64,000 bases of DNA from Rugalucina vietnamica (taxonomy: Eukaryota; Mollusca; Bivalvia; Lucinida; Lucinidae), in the NCBI GenBank assembly GCA_964017185.1, contig OZ024883.1:310001-374000 (forward strand), written 5' to 3'. The position numbers were made by a program, and so were the translations under genes. Shown piece after piece: positions 43,089-53,469 of the stretch (position 1 is the first letter of the stretch; every line of letters begins with the position of its first letter). The notes under the pieces were generated by a model that searched no databases, was not told where the DNA came from, and saw only the letters and a list, made by a program, of their open reading frames with translations.

Positions 43089-45398
43089 ATGTCATTCAAA
43101 CTAAGTGACTTTATTGCTGCGCCTTCTCAGGAGCTGTTAGATAAGGCCAAAAAGAGTGACCTCTTAGACATAGCTGATCATTATGGGTTGTCAAATATCA
43201 AGACTTCCATGTTAAAACATGAAATTAAGAACATTTTGATTCAGTTTTTTGTTGACGAGGAAATTTTTGATTCCTCGGCTACTTCTCAGATTCTAGTCAC
43301 TCAGACTGACTTGCAGTTGAGGGAACTAGAAATCAAAAGACAAATTGAGATGGAAAAACTAAAATTTGAGTATGAAGAAAGAATAAGGTTGGAAACTTTA
43401 GAACGGGATGAAAGAATAAGGGCAGAAAAGGCCGAAAGGGAAGAAAGAATAAGATTGGAAACTTTAGAACGGGAAGAAAGAATGCATAAACAAAAGTTAG
43501 AAATGGAAGAACGAGAGAAGGAAAAACAAAGAGAATTAGAACGAGAAAAAATTGAGTTAGAAAAAGAAAAATTAGAAAGAGAAGAAAGGCTTGAAAAAGA
43601 AAAATTAGAACGAGAAGAACGGCTCGAAATTGAAAAAGAAAAATTGAGATTTGAAAATGAAGAAAAAGAAAGAGAAAGGCTATTTCAGTTAAGAATCAAA
43701 GAAATTGAATTTAATGAAAAATCAAAATCAAAATCTTTATCTTCAGACACAAGCAAAATATTTGATGTAAAAAAACATATCCGACTCGTTCCTCCATTTC
43801 AAGAAAAAGAGGTTGATAAATATTTTCTACATTTTGAGAAGGTAGCAGAAAACTTGAAATGGCCAAAAGAGCATTGGACCTTGCTTTTGCAAAGTGTTGT
43901 AATTGGTAAAGCTCGAGAAATTTACACTCAGCTTTCTCTTGAGCAAAGCTCAGATTATGATACAGTAAAGGAATTTATTCTTAAGGCTTATGAGCTGGTC
44001 CCTGAGGCATACAGGCAGAAATTTAGAGACTGTAGAAAAGAACATGACCAGACTCATGTTGAGTTTGCTAGAACAAAAGAGCAACTATTTGATAGATGGT
44101 GTTCTTCAAAGAAAGTAGGTTCTGATCATGCAAAGCTAAGGCAGCTCATGCTTGTTGAAGAATTCAAACGGTGCATAAATTCTGATGTTAAGGCTTTCTT
44201 GAACGAAAGTGAAGTTGAAAACTTGGAAACAGCAGCACGTTTAGCTGATGACTATGCTTTGACTCATAAGGCTTCATTTGTCAACAAGCCATATCCTAGG
44301 AAACCATATAACCCTCAATCAAAGCAAATTACCCCTCAATCAAAACCATATTCCCCTCAGTCCGGTCCCAAAGCCAATCCCAGTAATCCAACTGACAATT
44401 CCAGTCCAAAACCCAAATTTTCTAGTGAAAACAAAGGACAAAATCCCTTATCCCAGCCAATTTGTAATTATTGTAAGAAAACTGGCCACATTATTTCTGA
44501 ATGTTTGGCACTGAAACGAAAGAAAGAAAGAGAAAATATAGATAGTGCTAAACCGACAGGCCTCACCTCCTTAAAGGCTAAACCACAGTCTTGTATCCAG
44601 GAAGAAAACCCTATACTGACCAGAACTTGTAAAGAGTCAGTCTCTGAGGATTCTATTATGGAGATTTATGAACCATTCTTATCAGATGGTTTTGTGTCAC
44701 TTAACAGTGACTCTGCCCAGTCTACCCCTATCAAAATCTTACGAGATACCGGAGCTTCTCAATCCCTTATCTTGGCAGATACCTTGCCATTTTCCGAGAA
44801 GTCTTCTTCTGGGACAAGTGTCCTTATCCAGGGCGTAGAGTGTGGATTTGTTAACGTACCCCTCCATAATATCTATTTGTCCTCTGACTTAGTAACAGGT
44901 CCCGTGGCTGTAGGTATTAGACCTTATCTACCTTTTAAAGGTGTTCACTTGCTGTTAGGCAATGATTTGGCAGGAGATAAGGTTGTGGTAAACCCACCTT
45001 TGACCAGCACACCATGTGTTGATCAACCGCCTGATCCCATTGAGCAGGAAATTCCTGACCTTTACCCTTCTTGTGCTGTTACTAGGGCAATGGCTAAGAA
45101 AGCCAAATTATATGATGGGATGCAGGACATAAAATTAACTGACACTTTGATAGGTCAGTCCTTTAATAAAGAGATTTCAACATCTCTTTCCCCTAGTCAG
45201 TCTGATATTCAGACTGACCCTAGCAATCCAAGGTCAGGGTCAGAAAATGACCTTTCACCTTCCAACTCAAATGACCAAGGTCATGACCAGCTGTCAAGGT
45301 CACAGCTTTGTAAAGAACAACACAGTGATCCTGAGATCTCGCCTTTATTTGAAAGGGTTTTTAATGAAAATGAAATATCCCAGGTTCCTGTTTGCTAA
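43089..45398 (+). CDS. Gag-protease polyprotein of the LTR element, 769 aa
   Basis: Structural and protease part. Seen: a SAP-like helical start (SQELLDKAKKSDLLDIADHY, residues 13-32 and onward to about 55); a long Glu/Arg/Lys coiled coil (about 75-220); a capsid with SCAN-like helices (about 225-395, AYRQKFRDCRKEHDQTHVEF); a Pro/Ser/Asn-rich linker; one zinc knuckle C459-C462-H467-C472; and an aspartic protease with DTGA at 553-556 and LLLGNDL near 640. Then about 100 residues of low-complexity linker to TAA at 45396. The next ORF is in the same frame 18 nt on, so gag-PR and integrase are either separated by a nonsense change or joined by readthrough. Start chosen at the first Met after the primer site, in a good context (ACCATGT). 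Confidence 0.93.
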   Translation: MSFKLSDFIAAPSQELLDKAKKSDLLDIADHYGLSNIKTSMLKHEIKNILIQFFVDEEIFDSSATSQILVTQTDLQLRELEIKRQIEMEKLKFEYEERIRLETLERDERIRAEKAEREERIRLETLEREERMHKQKLEMEEREKEKQRELEREKIELEKEKLEREERLEKEKLEREERLEIEKEKLRFENEEKERERLFQLRIKEIEFNEKSKSKSLSSDTSKIFDVKKHIRLVPPFQEKEVDKYFLHFEKVAENLKWPKEHWTLLLQSVVIGKAREIYTQLSLEQSSDYDTVKEFILKAYELVPEAYRQKFRDCRKEHDQTHVEFARTKEQLFDRWCSSKKVGSDHAKLRQLMLVEEFKRCINSDVKAFLNESEVENLETAARLADDYALTHKASFVNKPYPRKPYNPQSKQITPQSKPYSPQSGPKANPSNPTDNSSPKPKFSSENKGQNPLSQPICNYCKKTGHIISECLALKRKKERENIDSAKPTGLTSLKAKPQSCIQEENPILTRTCKESVSEDSIMEIYEPFLSDGFVSLNSDSAQSTPIKILRDTGASQSLILADTLPFSEKSSSGTSVLIQGVECGFVNVPLHNIYLSSDLVTGPVAVGIRPYLPFKGVHLLLGNDLAGDKVVVNPPLTSTPCVDQPPDPIEQEIPDLYPSCAVTRAMAKKAKLYDGMQDIKLTDTLIGQSFNKEISTSLSPSQSDIQTDPSNPRSGSENDLSPSNSNDQGHDQLSRSQLCKEQHSDPEISPLFERVFNENEISQVPVC

Positions 45399-45416
45399 TC
45401 TGTCAAAAATGGCATT

Positions 45417-45746
45417 TTGATGAGAAAATGGCGTCCTCCGGATGTCTCCGCAGCAGATGAGTGGACTATTAACCACCAAATTGTGGTTCCTAGGGTTTAT
45501 CGCCCTGAAATCTTAAACTTGGCTCGTGAAACACCCATGTCAGGCCATTTAGGTGTAAATAAGACCTATCACAAGATTCTAAATCATTTCTACTGGCCAG
45601 GATTAAAATCTGATGTTTCACAGCATTGCAAATCCTGCCACACTTGTCAAATGGTAGGAAAGCCCAATCAGACCATTCCAAAAGCTCAATTGCAGCCCAT
45701 TCCTGCCTTTGATGAACCTTTCAGCAGAGTGATTTTGATTGTGTAG
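45417..45746 (+). pseudogene. Integrase zinc-binding part, cut off by a frameshift
   Basis: In frame with gag. Contains GILMRKWRPPDV just before and after the first Met, VVPRVYRPEILNLARETPMS, GHLGVNKTYHKILNHFYWPG and CKSCHTCQM: the HHCC-type N-terminal domain. The frame shifts near 45735; the core domain continues in another frame with DCVGPLP, whose Asp is the first catalytic residue. Confidence 0.88.
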
Positions 45747-47329
45747 GTCCCTTACCCAAAACAAAGAAAGGTTGTGAATATCTTCTGACCATAATGTGTG
45801 TTTCAACTCGCTTTCCTGAAGCTATCCCACTCAGAAATATCAAGGCTAAAACAATAGTTAATGCACTTGTGAAGTTCTTCACATTTGTAGGCCTCCCAAA
45901 ATCTATCCAGTCAGACCAGGGCTCAAATTTTATGTCAGGAATTTTTCAGCAAGTCATGTACGAACTTGGAATTAAGCAATACAAGTCATCGGCTTACCAC
46001 CCTGAAAGCCAAGGTGCCTTAGAAAGATTCCATCAAACTTTGAAAAACATGATCAGATCTTACTGCTTTGACACTGAAAAAGATTGGGATGAAGGCATAC
46101 ACTTGCTTCTATTTGCTGTAAGAGAATCTGTACAAGAGTCTCTGGGGTTCAGCCCATTTGAGCTTGTTTTTGGGCACACTGTACGTGGACCGTTAAAACT
46201 TCTAAAAGAGAAATTTCTCTCAGATGATGACAGTTCTTTGAACTTACTTCAGTATGTGTCTGATTTCAAAAACAGACTATCAAAGGCCTGTGATGCAGCT
46301 CGGTCCAATCTCAAATCTACTCAAAGCAAAATGAAGATTCGTTATGATGAAAATGCTAAAGACAGAAATTTTGAACCTGGAGACAAGGTACTTGCTCTCT
46401 TGCCCATTCCTGGCAGACCTTTACAAGCTAGATATTATGGCCTGTATACTGTTGATAAAAAGTTAAGTGACGTGAATTACATTGTTAACACTCCTGGGAG
46501 GCGCAAGCAAAAACAGCTATGTCACATTAATATGCTCAAGAAGTATATTGATAGGGATAGTTCTGTTATTTCATCAGTAAATATAGTTAATTCTGTCCCT
46601 CATGAACAAAATCAAATGGACTCTGAGGCATTCAACTTGGAGAAATCTGATCCCTCGTCATCGAAACTCCAGAATTCTGACATACTACAGAATCTTGATC
46701 AGAAACTGTCTCACCTTGATTCAGACAAAAGACTTGAACTGAAACAGTTAGTTCTCGAATATGAGCACTTATTTCCGGACATTCCATCCAGAACTGACAA
46801 AATCTATCATGATGTTGACATTATTGAAGGTTCAAAACCTGTAAAGCAACATCCTTACAGAATGAACCCTGTAAAACAGCAATATCTCAGGGAAGAAGTT
46901 CAATATTTGCTGGACAATGATTTCATTGAACCCAGCCAAAGTGAATGGAGTTCTCCTTGTATTCTTGTACCAAAGCCAGACGGGACATTTAGAATGTGCA
47001 CAGACTATCGAAAAGTCAATTCTGTCACTAAAACAGACACTTTTCCCATCCCACGAATCGATGACTGCATTGATAATATTGGACATGCCAAGTATGTTAC
47101 AAAGTTCGATCTGCTAAAGGGATTTTGGCAGATACCCCTCACGGACAGAGCAAAGGAGATCTCGGCATTTGTTACACCAGATGGACTGTACCAGTATAAA
47201 GTCATGCCATTTGGAATGAAGAACTCGCCTGCGACTTTTCAGTGGCTGGTCAACAGTTTGATTTCCAATCTGGATGGCTGTAAAGCCTATATCGACGACG
47301 CTATTATCTTCTGTGAGGAGTGGCAATAA
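45737..47329 (+). pseudogene. Integrase core plus reverse transcriptase, ends at premature stop
   Basis: Open from about 45737 (first Met 45794). Counting from that Met: integrase core with catalytic D41 (IQSDQGSNF) and E77 (GALERFHQ), D35E spacing; a C-terminal integrase domain with FEPGDKVLALLPIPGRPLQA; then reverse transcriptase with YDVD-type entry (HDVDIIEG), WSSPCILVPKPDGTFRMCTD, TKFDLLKGFWQIPL, PFGMKNSPATFQ and YIDD at 499-502. TAA at 47327 interrupts shortly after the active site. Integrase upstream of reverse transcriptase in a Ty3-type polymerase is the diagnostic feature. Confidence 0.93.
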
Positions 47330-48091
47330 CACTTGCAGACAATCAGAACATTCTTTGACCGGCTAAGTGATGCTAAACTAACTGTGAACTTGGCAAAAAG
47401 TGAATTTTGCCATGCAAACTTGACATTTCTTGGACACATTGTAGGTCAAGGTCAGGTAAAACCTGTAGAAGCTAAAGTTGAGGCTATCTCAGATTTTCCT
47501 GTGCCTACTAGCAAAAGACAACTGATGCGCTTTCTGGGTATGGCTGGATATTACAGGAAATTCTGCAACAACTTCTCGGCTATAGCTGAGCCTCTGACAA
47601 ACTTGCTTGGTAAGAAGGCCAAGTATGTTTGGACAGATGACTGCCAGAAGTCATTTGATAAGCTCAAGGCCATACTTAGAAGTGCTCCGGTTCTCTTAGC
47701 ACCAAGTTTTGACAAAGAGTTCAAGTTGGCTGTAGATGCCAGTGATGTTGGTGCAGGCAGTGTATTGTTGCAAGAAGATGACAATGGTGTTAACCATCCT
47801 GTTTGTTATTTTTCCAAAAAGTTTAACAAGCATCAGAGAAATTACTCTACCATAGAGAAAGAATGCCTATCTCTAATCCTTGCGCTTCAGCACTTTGAAG
47901 TTTACTTAGCTTCTTCACATGCACCAATTGTTGTCTTCAAGGACCACAATCCACTGACTTTCATACATAAAATGAAAAACAAGAACCAGCGTTTACTCAG
48001 GTGGAGTCTCATGTTGCAAGAGCACAATCTTGACATCAGACATATCCGAGGAAGAGATAATATCATTCCAGACACCCTAAGCAGAGCTTAA
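47330..48091 (+). pseudogene. Reverse transcriptase connection and RNase H
   Basis: Continues in the same frame after the TAA at 47327. Seen: RT thumb (IRTFFDRLSDAKLTVNLAKS, FLGHIVGQG), KRQLMRFLGMAGYYRKF, then Ty3-type RNase H with VDASDVGAGSVL, STIEKECLSLILAL and RGRDNIIPDTLSRA. The DHNPL position reads FKDHNPL. It ends at the natural stop 48089-48091, about 150 bp before the 3' LTR. No ATG start is available, so it could only be made as part of a longer product. Confidence 0.9.
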
Positions 48092-48226
48092 GTGCCTCTA
48101 CAATGCTGATGTCCAGCTTTGTGCTGTTGTATTTGATTAGTTTTGCACAAATTTTGCTAAACATATTGTATACAATTATCCAGTATTGCAAAAGAAAGCT
48201 TTATTTTATAAAACTTTCTTTTCTTT

Positions 48227-48238
48227 GAAGAGGGGAAG
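48227..48238 (+). promoter_or_regulatory. Polypurine tract
   Basis: GAAGAGGGGAAG directly abuts the 3' LTR, as expected for second-strand priming. Confidence 0.88.
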
Positions 48239-49065
48239 TGTTATGTATGACAGTTACTTGTTGAAAGATGTGCATTCAGTACTGGTAAACTTCCCAAGGG
48301 AGTATGCCCAGGAAAGTATGATGTTATACATATGATGTTTACTTGTTGTCCTTAGCAATTATTTACTTTTAGTGTCCCAGATATTGGACATAAACAGGTT
48401 GTTTACTTCAGAATTTTCTAGAAATTTCAAATTGTTCTTTGACGGAAAAGTCCCGAAAAATCTGGAAGAACCAAAGATGTAGAATCTTCTAGAAATTTTT
48501 TTTTTATGTCAAAAGAATATTGTGGAATTTTCTGGAAGGATAATGGCCTCTCTAGAATATTCCAAAACATTAAATTTTGGTAAACAACTTGTTATTTTTA
48601 GTATATGAGATCATAGAATTTGCTGGAAGAATCCTGAATGTTCCTCAGTGCTATATAAGGGCTACAAATTTTCATAAGGACAATCTTTGGGTACTGTTAC
48701 TATTAAGAAGTCAAAATCTATCTTACTGGAATTTAAACGTATTCTTGGATTACTTTGTGATATTCGATTCTGGATTGGGACATAGTGCTATTTTGAAACA
48801 AACTTTAATTCTTGGGATCAGAAACTGATACAGACTTGTGTTAAAAAATTCTGAGACACATTCAGACATTCTTTAAGGGAATTAACATCTTGAAAGGTAT
48901 TGTACATTCATTTTTGTTTGATTGTATATATGCTTTTGATTGTTTCACATGTAATTACTGGTTAAATCACTTCTAAATAGATTTGTTAAATTTTAAACAA
49001 AGCTTGTTGCTGGCTAACCAACTTGTTGGTTTCCTTAATCTTCTAGTTACGCCTGGCACGTAACA
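48239..49065 (+). repeat. 3' LTR
   Basis: Near-identical to 42147-42975. TATA box at about 48651-48660. Confidence 0.95.
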
Positions 49066-49448
49066 CCTTCAATTTTCTGTCTGTCTTTGTTTTTTCTTCC
49101 TTTGCTATCTGACTTATGTTGAATGTAAGAGACTATCATAAATCATACAGTAGCAATAGAGACGGTGTCTATTGGAGGCATTTCGTTTTTCCTTCACTAT
49201 CTCCATTTTTCCTTCTAAAACAACACTGCATAAACTACGCTTGTAAATAGAATTATATATATATATATTTTCATTTCATTTTTTCTTTCTCTCCATTTTT
49301 TCTTTCTTTTCATTTCTTATTTCTTCCAATTTTCTTTTAACTTTCTTTCTTGCTAATTTCTCCCTTCCTTTGGTTTTCCCTACAGGCGTATCTTACTATA
49401 CACATTAATAGTTAAATTAATAAAGTAGATACAAAATAAATAAACAAA

Positions 49449-49483
<35 letters not shown>

Positions 49484-49841
49484 ATCAGCCTAGAGACAAA
49501 CCTGCATTAGGGACTTGCACAGGCTGATTTGGTCCACACAAAAGCCTATTGCAAATTAGATGCATACAGATATGTCATTATATGCACATGGTTTGTATTT
49601 GGTCCCTCTGTTACCTGGTCCCTAAATTATAGCCCTTGATCCCTGAGGGACCAGGTCCCTAGTCCCTTGGTCCCTCAAGAAAAGTCCCTAAATAATACAT
49701 TCCCAGCTAAGGGTAAAAGCTAAGTCTTCGTCATATAGACTCTCGGATCCAAAATAACCATTGGATCCGAGTACAGACCACAGCATTTACATGATGCACT
49801 AACAGTTGCTTTCTTGCACAGCTTTACTTATTTAGTAACCG
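49066..49841. repeat. Non-genic, simple repeats
   Basis: (TA)n at 49252-49270, (AAAT)n at 49436-49486, and clustered GGTCCCT/GGGACC words at 49590-49690. No gene. Confidence 0.6.
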
Positions 49842-50222
49842 AATAAGGCCCCAAAATAGCTGCGTTTCCGCTAACCCGACCGACCCTGATCTTTGTGCCG
49901 ACCCTACAGTTTTTATTGCCATTTTGAAAGAAAATAAAAAGATTTTCGTCCCTACGGACCCTTGAAATTTTCAGGTAAATAGACATATGACTTAAAATAT
50001 ATCAAGACTGCAACAATAATATTTAAAATCGTTTTATTTAATCTGCTTTATGTTTTAAACTTCAATGCCTGTTATTATCTAGTATTTGAGATGAATTAAG
50101 TTGCATATTATCAATTTTTACCTGTTTTCAACAAATAAAAAAATAAAAAGATTTGCGTACCTAACGACCCTGATTATTTTCGGCATGTTAGCGGAAACAC
50201 GGCTATTTTTAGCGCCTTATGA
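49842..50222. mobile_element. TIR element, about 380 bp
   Basis: ATAAGGCCCCAAAATAGCTG and CGTTTCCGCTAAC at the left are inverted at the right (GTTAGCGGAAACACGGCTAT, GCGCCTTAT). Internal AAAATAAAAAGATTTNCGT occurs twice. No transposase ORF. Confidence 0.8.
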
Positions 50223-50278
50223 ATGGGCCGAAGCATATTAATCCAAGGCTAGACTAGCTACTAGTCTGATAAATAAGT

Positions 50279-50284
50279 TTTTTT

Positions 50285-50326
<42 letters not shown>
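50279..50326. repeat. T-run plus (TG)n
   Basis: Homopolymer followed by about 18 TG units. Confidence 0.95.
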
Positions 50327-50328
<2 letters not shown>

Positions 50329-50416
50329 TTAAAATGGGTATAGCTAAATAGCGAAAGGATGGTTCCTTTCGCGAAAGGAACATTTTTGTACGAAAGGAAC
50401 ATTTTATCACTATCGC

Positions 50417-50936
50417 CAGGGTCTCTATAGAAGGGGTCAAGAATCTTTGTCCTATGCTCAAAACTCTTGTATGTCAGTTTCGTATTTACTCACCTAAAAA
50501 ACATGCATTAAAAATTTATAATTAATGTCAATTTACTAATTCTGTTATTAATTCTTTCATTTTTTCTATATCAGAACATGCTAAATTATCCAGTGTACAT
50601 TAATAATAGTACAATAGTTAGGAATTTATATCTGTTTTGACTTAATATGTACCACAGTGTCCATTTTCTCACTTTTTCATGCATTTTCACAATTTTCTGG
50701 AACATTGCGCAATTTATTTTGTTGAAAATTGTATGAATGTGAATTGCTTATTGGAATGTATTTTATAATATCTTTAATTGGTTATTCACGATTTTTACCA
50801 TGATAAATTCACTTTTGAGCAAGTTTTTTTTAACAACTTCTTACACTGTCCGTATATATGGTACTTGACATACCTGAGTTTTTGATTATTGGAAAAATCA
50901 ATACATAGTTTCTTGACCCCTTCTATAGAGACCCTG
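50417..50936. mobile_element. hAT-like MITE with target duplication
   Basis: CAGGGTCTCTATAGAAGGGG TCAAGAA termini, perfectly inverted, with CTATCGC on both sides (50410-50416 and 50937-50943; the eighth base C also matches if the end is placed one base in). 520 bp, AT-rich, non-coding. Confidence 0.9.
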
Positions 50937-51036
50937 CTATCGCCATTGATATTTAACAGCTTTTAATTGTTTTGTTATACTTGTTCTAATAAAATAATAT
51001 CAAGTAAAGTGTGTGTAGACTCATATTATGTCCAAC

Positions 51037-51540
51037 AGAACAGAACAGAACAGAATATTTCTTTATTGTCGAATATTATGAACTATATAACATAAGCCCA
51101 GTAGGGCTTGTATTTCGACAAACAAAGGTAAAGCAACAGTAAAATATGGTAAATATCACAGAATGGTTATATACAGCATATACAATTTCTGAAAATTAAA
51201 ACACATAGGTTAAATTCATACTAATATTGAATAAAACTTTAAGACAGAAACAAAGACATACAAATGTTAAAACTAAGCATATACAAGATATTGTATAAAG
51301 CAAAAATTCATTGGATTCAAACCTGGCATCGTTGGACTTATGCGACAGCCTTGTGACGAAAGGGCGAAAGAAATGCGAAAGCGAAATTAAACCACAAGAC
51401 ATGACGCACAGAAAAGCAATGCAAATGAGCAGAAGTGGTCATCCCCCATGATTAGAACTCCATCACATCTCATAAGGGTACAACCTCTTCACTGTGCATA
51501 TATATGTATTACTGTAGCACTATTCATGATGAGTGGTTAG

Positions 51541-51586
<46 letters not shown>

Positions 51587-52765
51587 AACATCTATAAAAG
51601 AGGGTAAATAAACAAAATTTGCACAAAGTATAACGTAAAGGGAAACTGAAAATTAAATTAAACAAATATAAAGAAAAAATAAAACAAAACAACAGCTAAA
51701 GTGAGCATGAAGAGCATTTACAGTTGATGCCGTCCCAGGTACGGATTAGCCTTTTGAATTGGCAATAAGACTCTGCAGTCCTAATATTATTAGGCAGGCT
51801 ATTCCATATCCGGGCGGCCTCATACCGAAATGACTTCAGCCCATAGCGAAATGAATTTACCTTTGGTAGACTAGCCTGATGCTCGCTCCTGAAATTATAT
51901 TGAGAAACTTTAATATTAATGAGATCTCTAATATACTGAGGTGACAGATCATTTACAATTTTATACACCTCACACGCCATAATCTTCATCCTCTTGATAT
52001 GAAGGGGAGAAGTGCCAGACATGGCCAGCAGTGCATCAGTTGATGACTGAAAATCATTGTGGATGAACCGTAGAGCCCGTTCTTGTATCTTCTCCATCTT
52101 TTTAGTACTAGCAACACTGCAAAAGTGCCATACAATAGGGCAATAATTAAAATTTGAGGCAATAAAAGAATTGTAAATTGTCATTTTGCCATTTTTAGTT
52201 AAAAATCTACCAAGTCTTTTTAACACTGCAAGCTGCTTTGAGGCTTTCTTACATATTTCAGAAACATGAGTGTTAAAATTTAAAAGGAAGTCTATATTTA
52301 CTCCAAGAAGAGTGACACTATCTTCACATTTTATCTCTACATTATCAATAGTAAATGATTTGATACCATCATAAGCTTTTTGACCAACACAAATAGCTTG
52401 AAATTTGTTGGGATTTGCTTTCATAAAATTCTTTGTGAACCATTCAATTAAAATTTGACTTTGTTCTTCTAAGACTGTTTTCAAAATTTCTAGGTTTTTA
52501 TGAATAAAAGACAAAGTATTGTCATCAGCATAATTGTAGAGGTTGGCTTGTGTGACAAAATAAAATATGTCATTTAGGAAGACATTAAACAAAAGGGGCC
52601 CCAAGATAGAACCTTGAGGGACACCTTTCATAATATTTTCCCAGGAACTTGTATGGGAGCCTATTCTAACCTGCTGCTTTCTGTCAGACAAATAGCTTTC
52701 CAAGAGTCCCACCGCATTGGCAGATAATCCATAAGCCCTAAGCTTTTCGAGCAATGTACATTTTA
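51037..52765 (-). mobile_element. 5'-truncated LINE, second type
   Basis: Minus-strand reverse transcriptase ORF 52862-51696. Seen: LLEKLRAYGLS near the breakpoint, motif B GVPQGSILGPLLFN (80-93), YADD (111-114), LGVNIDFLLNFNTHVSEICK, SNFNYCPIVWHFCS, KIQERALRFIHNDF, SPLHIKRMKIMACEVYKIVN and ARIWNSLPNNIRTAESYCQF. That is the complete C-terminal half of a CR1/jockey-group enzyme; endonuclease and palm motif A are gone. The first ~35 residues are flanking sequence. The 3' UTR holds a 43-nt A-run (51541-51583; T on the element's strand), then AATAAAG and ends in (TTCTG)n at about 51037, the type of short tandem tail used by such LINEs. Confidence 0.88.
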
Positions 52766-52984
52766 TATAAAAGATTTTACCTTTGTTGTCGCCCGTCACA
52801 ACGGGTGACATATACGGTAGGAATTTCCCAAAGAAACAGGGAAGAAAACCGACAGAATCCAAATACGAAAATGTGTATGGTTCTCGAAATATTTAACATG
52901 TAATTTGACTAAGCGGGAAACCAGCAACGTTTTACCGACAGGAACTGATTATTAAAAGGCAGGAGGTGATTGGCTAGATCTATT

Positions 52985-53130
52985 TCGACCAATCATATCT
53001 TCATTCTCGCGAGATCTGACGAGACCTCATCTAGATCTCTCGCATTTGACGCTTTGAATTATGGGATATAGCCAAAATCGGCTAATCCCGTGTTCATGAG
53101 ATCAGACGATACCTTGTCTAAAACCTTATC
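52985..53130 (+). promoter_or_regulatory. Possible core promoter with TCTCGCGAGA and CCAAT
   Basis: CCAATCA at 52989 and TCTCGCGAGA at about 53005, a palindrome known from animal housekeeping promoters. Inverted homologue at 24205-24410. Which gene it would serve is unknown; PIGZ lies 7 kb downstream. Confidence 0.4.
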
Positions 53131-53249
53131 TAAATTATTTTTTTTTCTCCAAAACTTATGTTTATTATTTATCTTGGTAACATAATACATATCGAAAGAG
53201 AATCTTACAAAATACCTTCAATTCCTGATAATAAAATGAATGTCTGCGC

Positions 53250-53468
53250 ATGCCAGGTACTATAATTATGGCGGAAAATATGGCCGCAATGGCGGTCAAT
53301 CCCAGAAGCCAAGCGTCAACTGCGACAGGTCAGTGCTTACAGCGCTACCTGGCGGCGACAATGATCATATCTTTGGTCTTAAAACTGGTTCGGTATTCTT
53401 TGCCGTCAAACTCCAAACCGGAGGTGTTGGCACTGTTGGGGAGTTTGCTTTGCTGTGGGTGGACTTGA
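53250..53468 (+). CDS. Unrecognised short ORF, possible first exon
   Basis: MAENMAAMAVNPRSQASTAT from internal Met codons, then GQCLQRYLAATMIISLVLKL, 72 codons overall, with two hydrophobic stretches. The GQC-x-x-RYL-x-ATM stretch is kept in frame in the inverted copy near 24210-24260. CAG|GTCAGT within it could also be a splice donor. No family is recognised, and overlapping frames are also open, so it may not be coding. Confidence 0.2.
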   Translation: MPGTIIMAENMAAMAVNPRSQASTATGQCLQRYLAATMIISLVLKLVRYSLPSNSKPEVLALLGSLLCCGWT

Positions 53469-53469
53469 T

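Larger units (their letters stand above)
42147..49065 (+). mobile_element. Gmr1-type Ty3/gypsy LTR retrotransposon, complete, 6.9 kb
   Basis: Two LTRs of 829 and 827 bp, each starting TGTTA and ending TAACA, flanked by a CCTT target duplication (42143-42146 and 49066-49069). Coding order is gag - protease - integrase - reverse transcriptase - RNase H, unlike ordinary Ty3/gypsy elements where integrase is last. By eye the LTRs differ by about five substitutions and one length change in a homopolymer, so the insertion is recent. Coding is broken by a stop at 45396-45398, a frameshift near 45735 and a stop at 47327-47329. No envelope-like ORF is present. Known order-twins are the Gmr1-like elements described from fish and other deuterostomes. 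Confidence 0.93.

Noticed and set aside
51541..51583. Poly(A) tail of the LINE at 51.0-52.8 kb
   Set aside because: The run is A on the plus strand, but the LINE is on the minus strand, so it would be poly(T) of its transcript. The actual 3' tail is (TTCTG)n near 51037.
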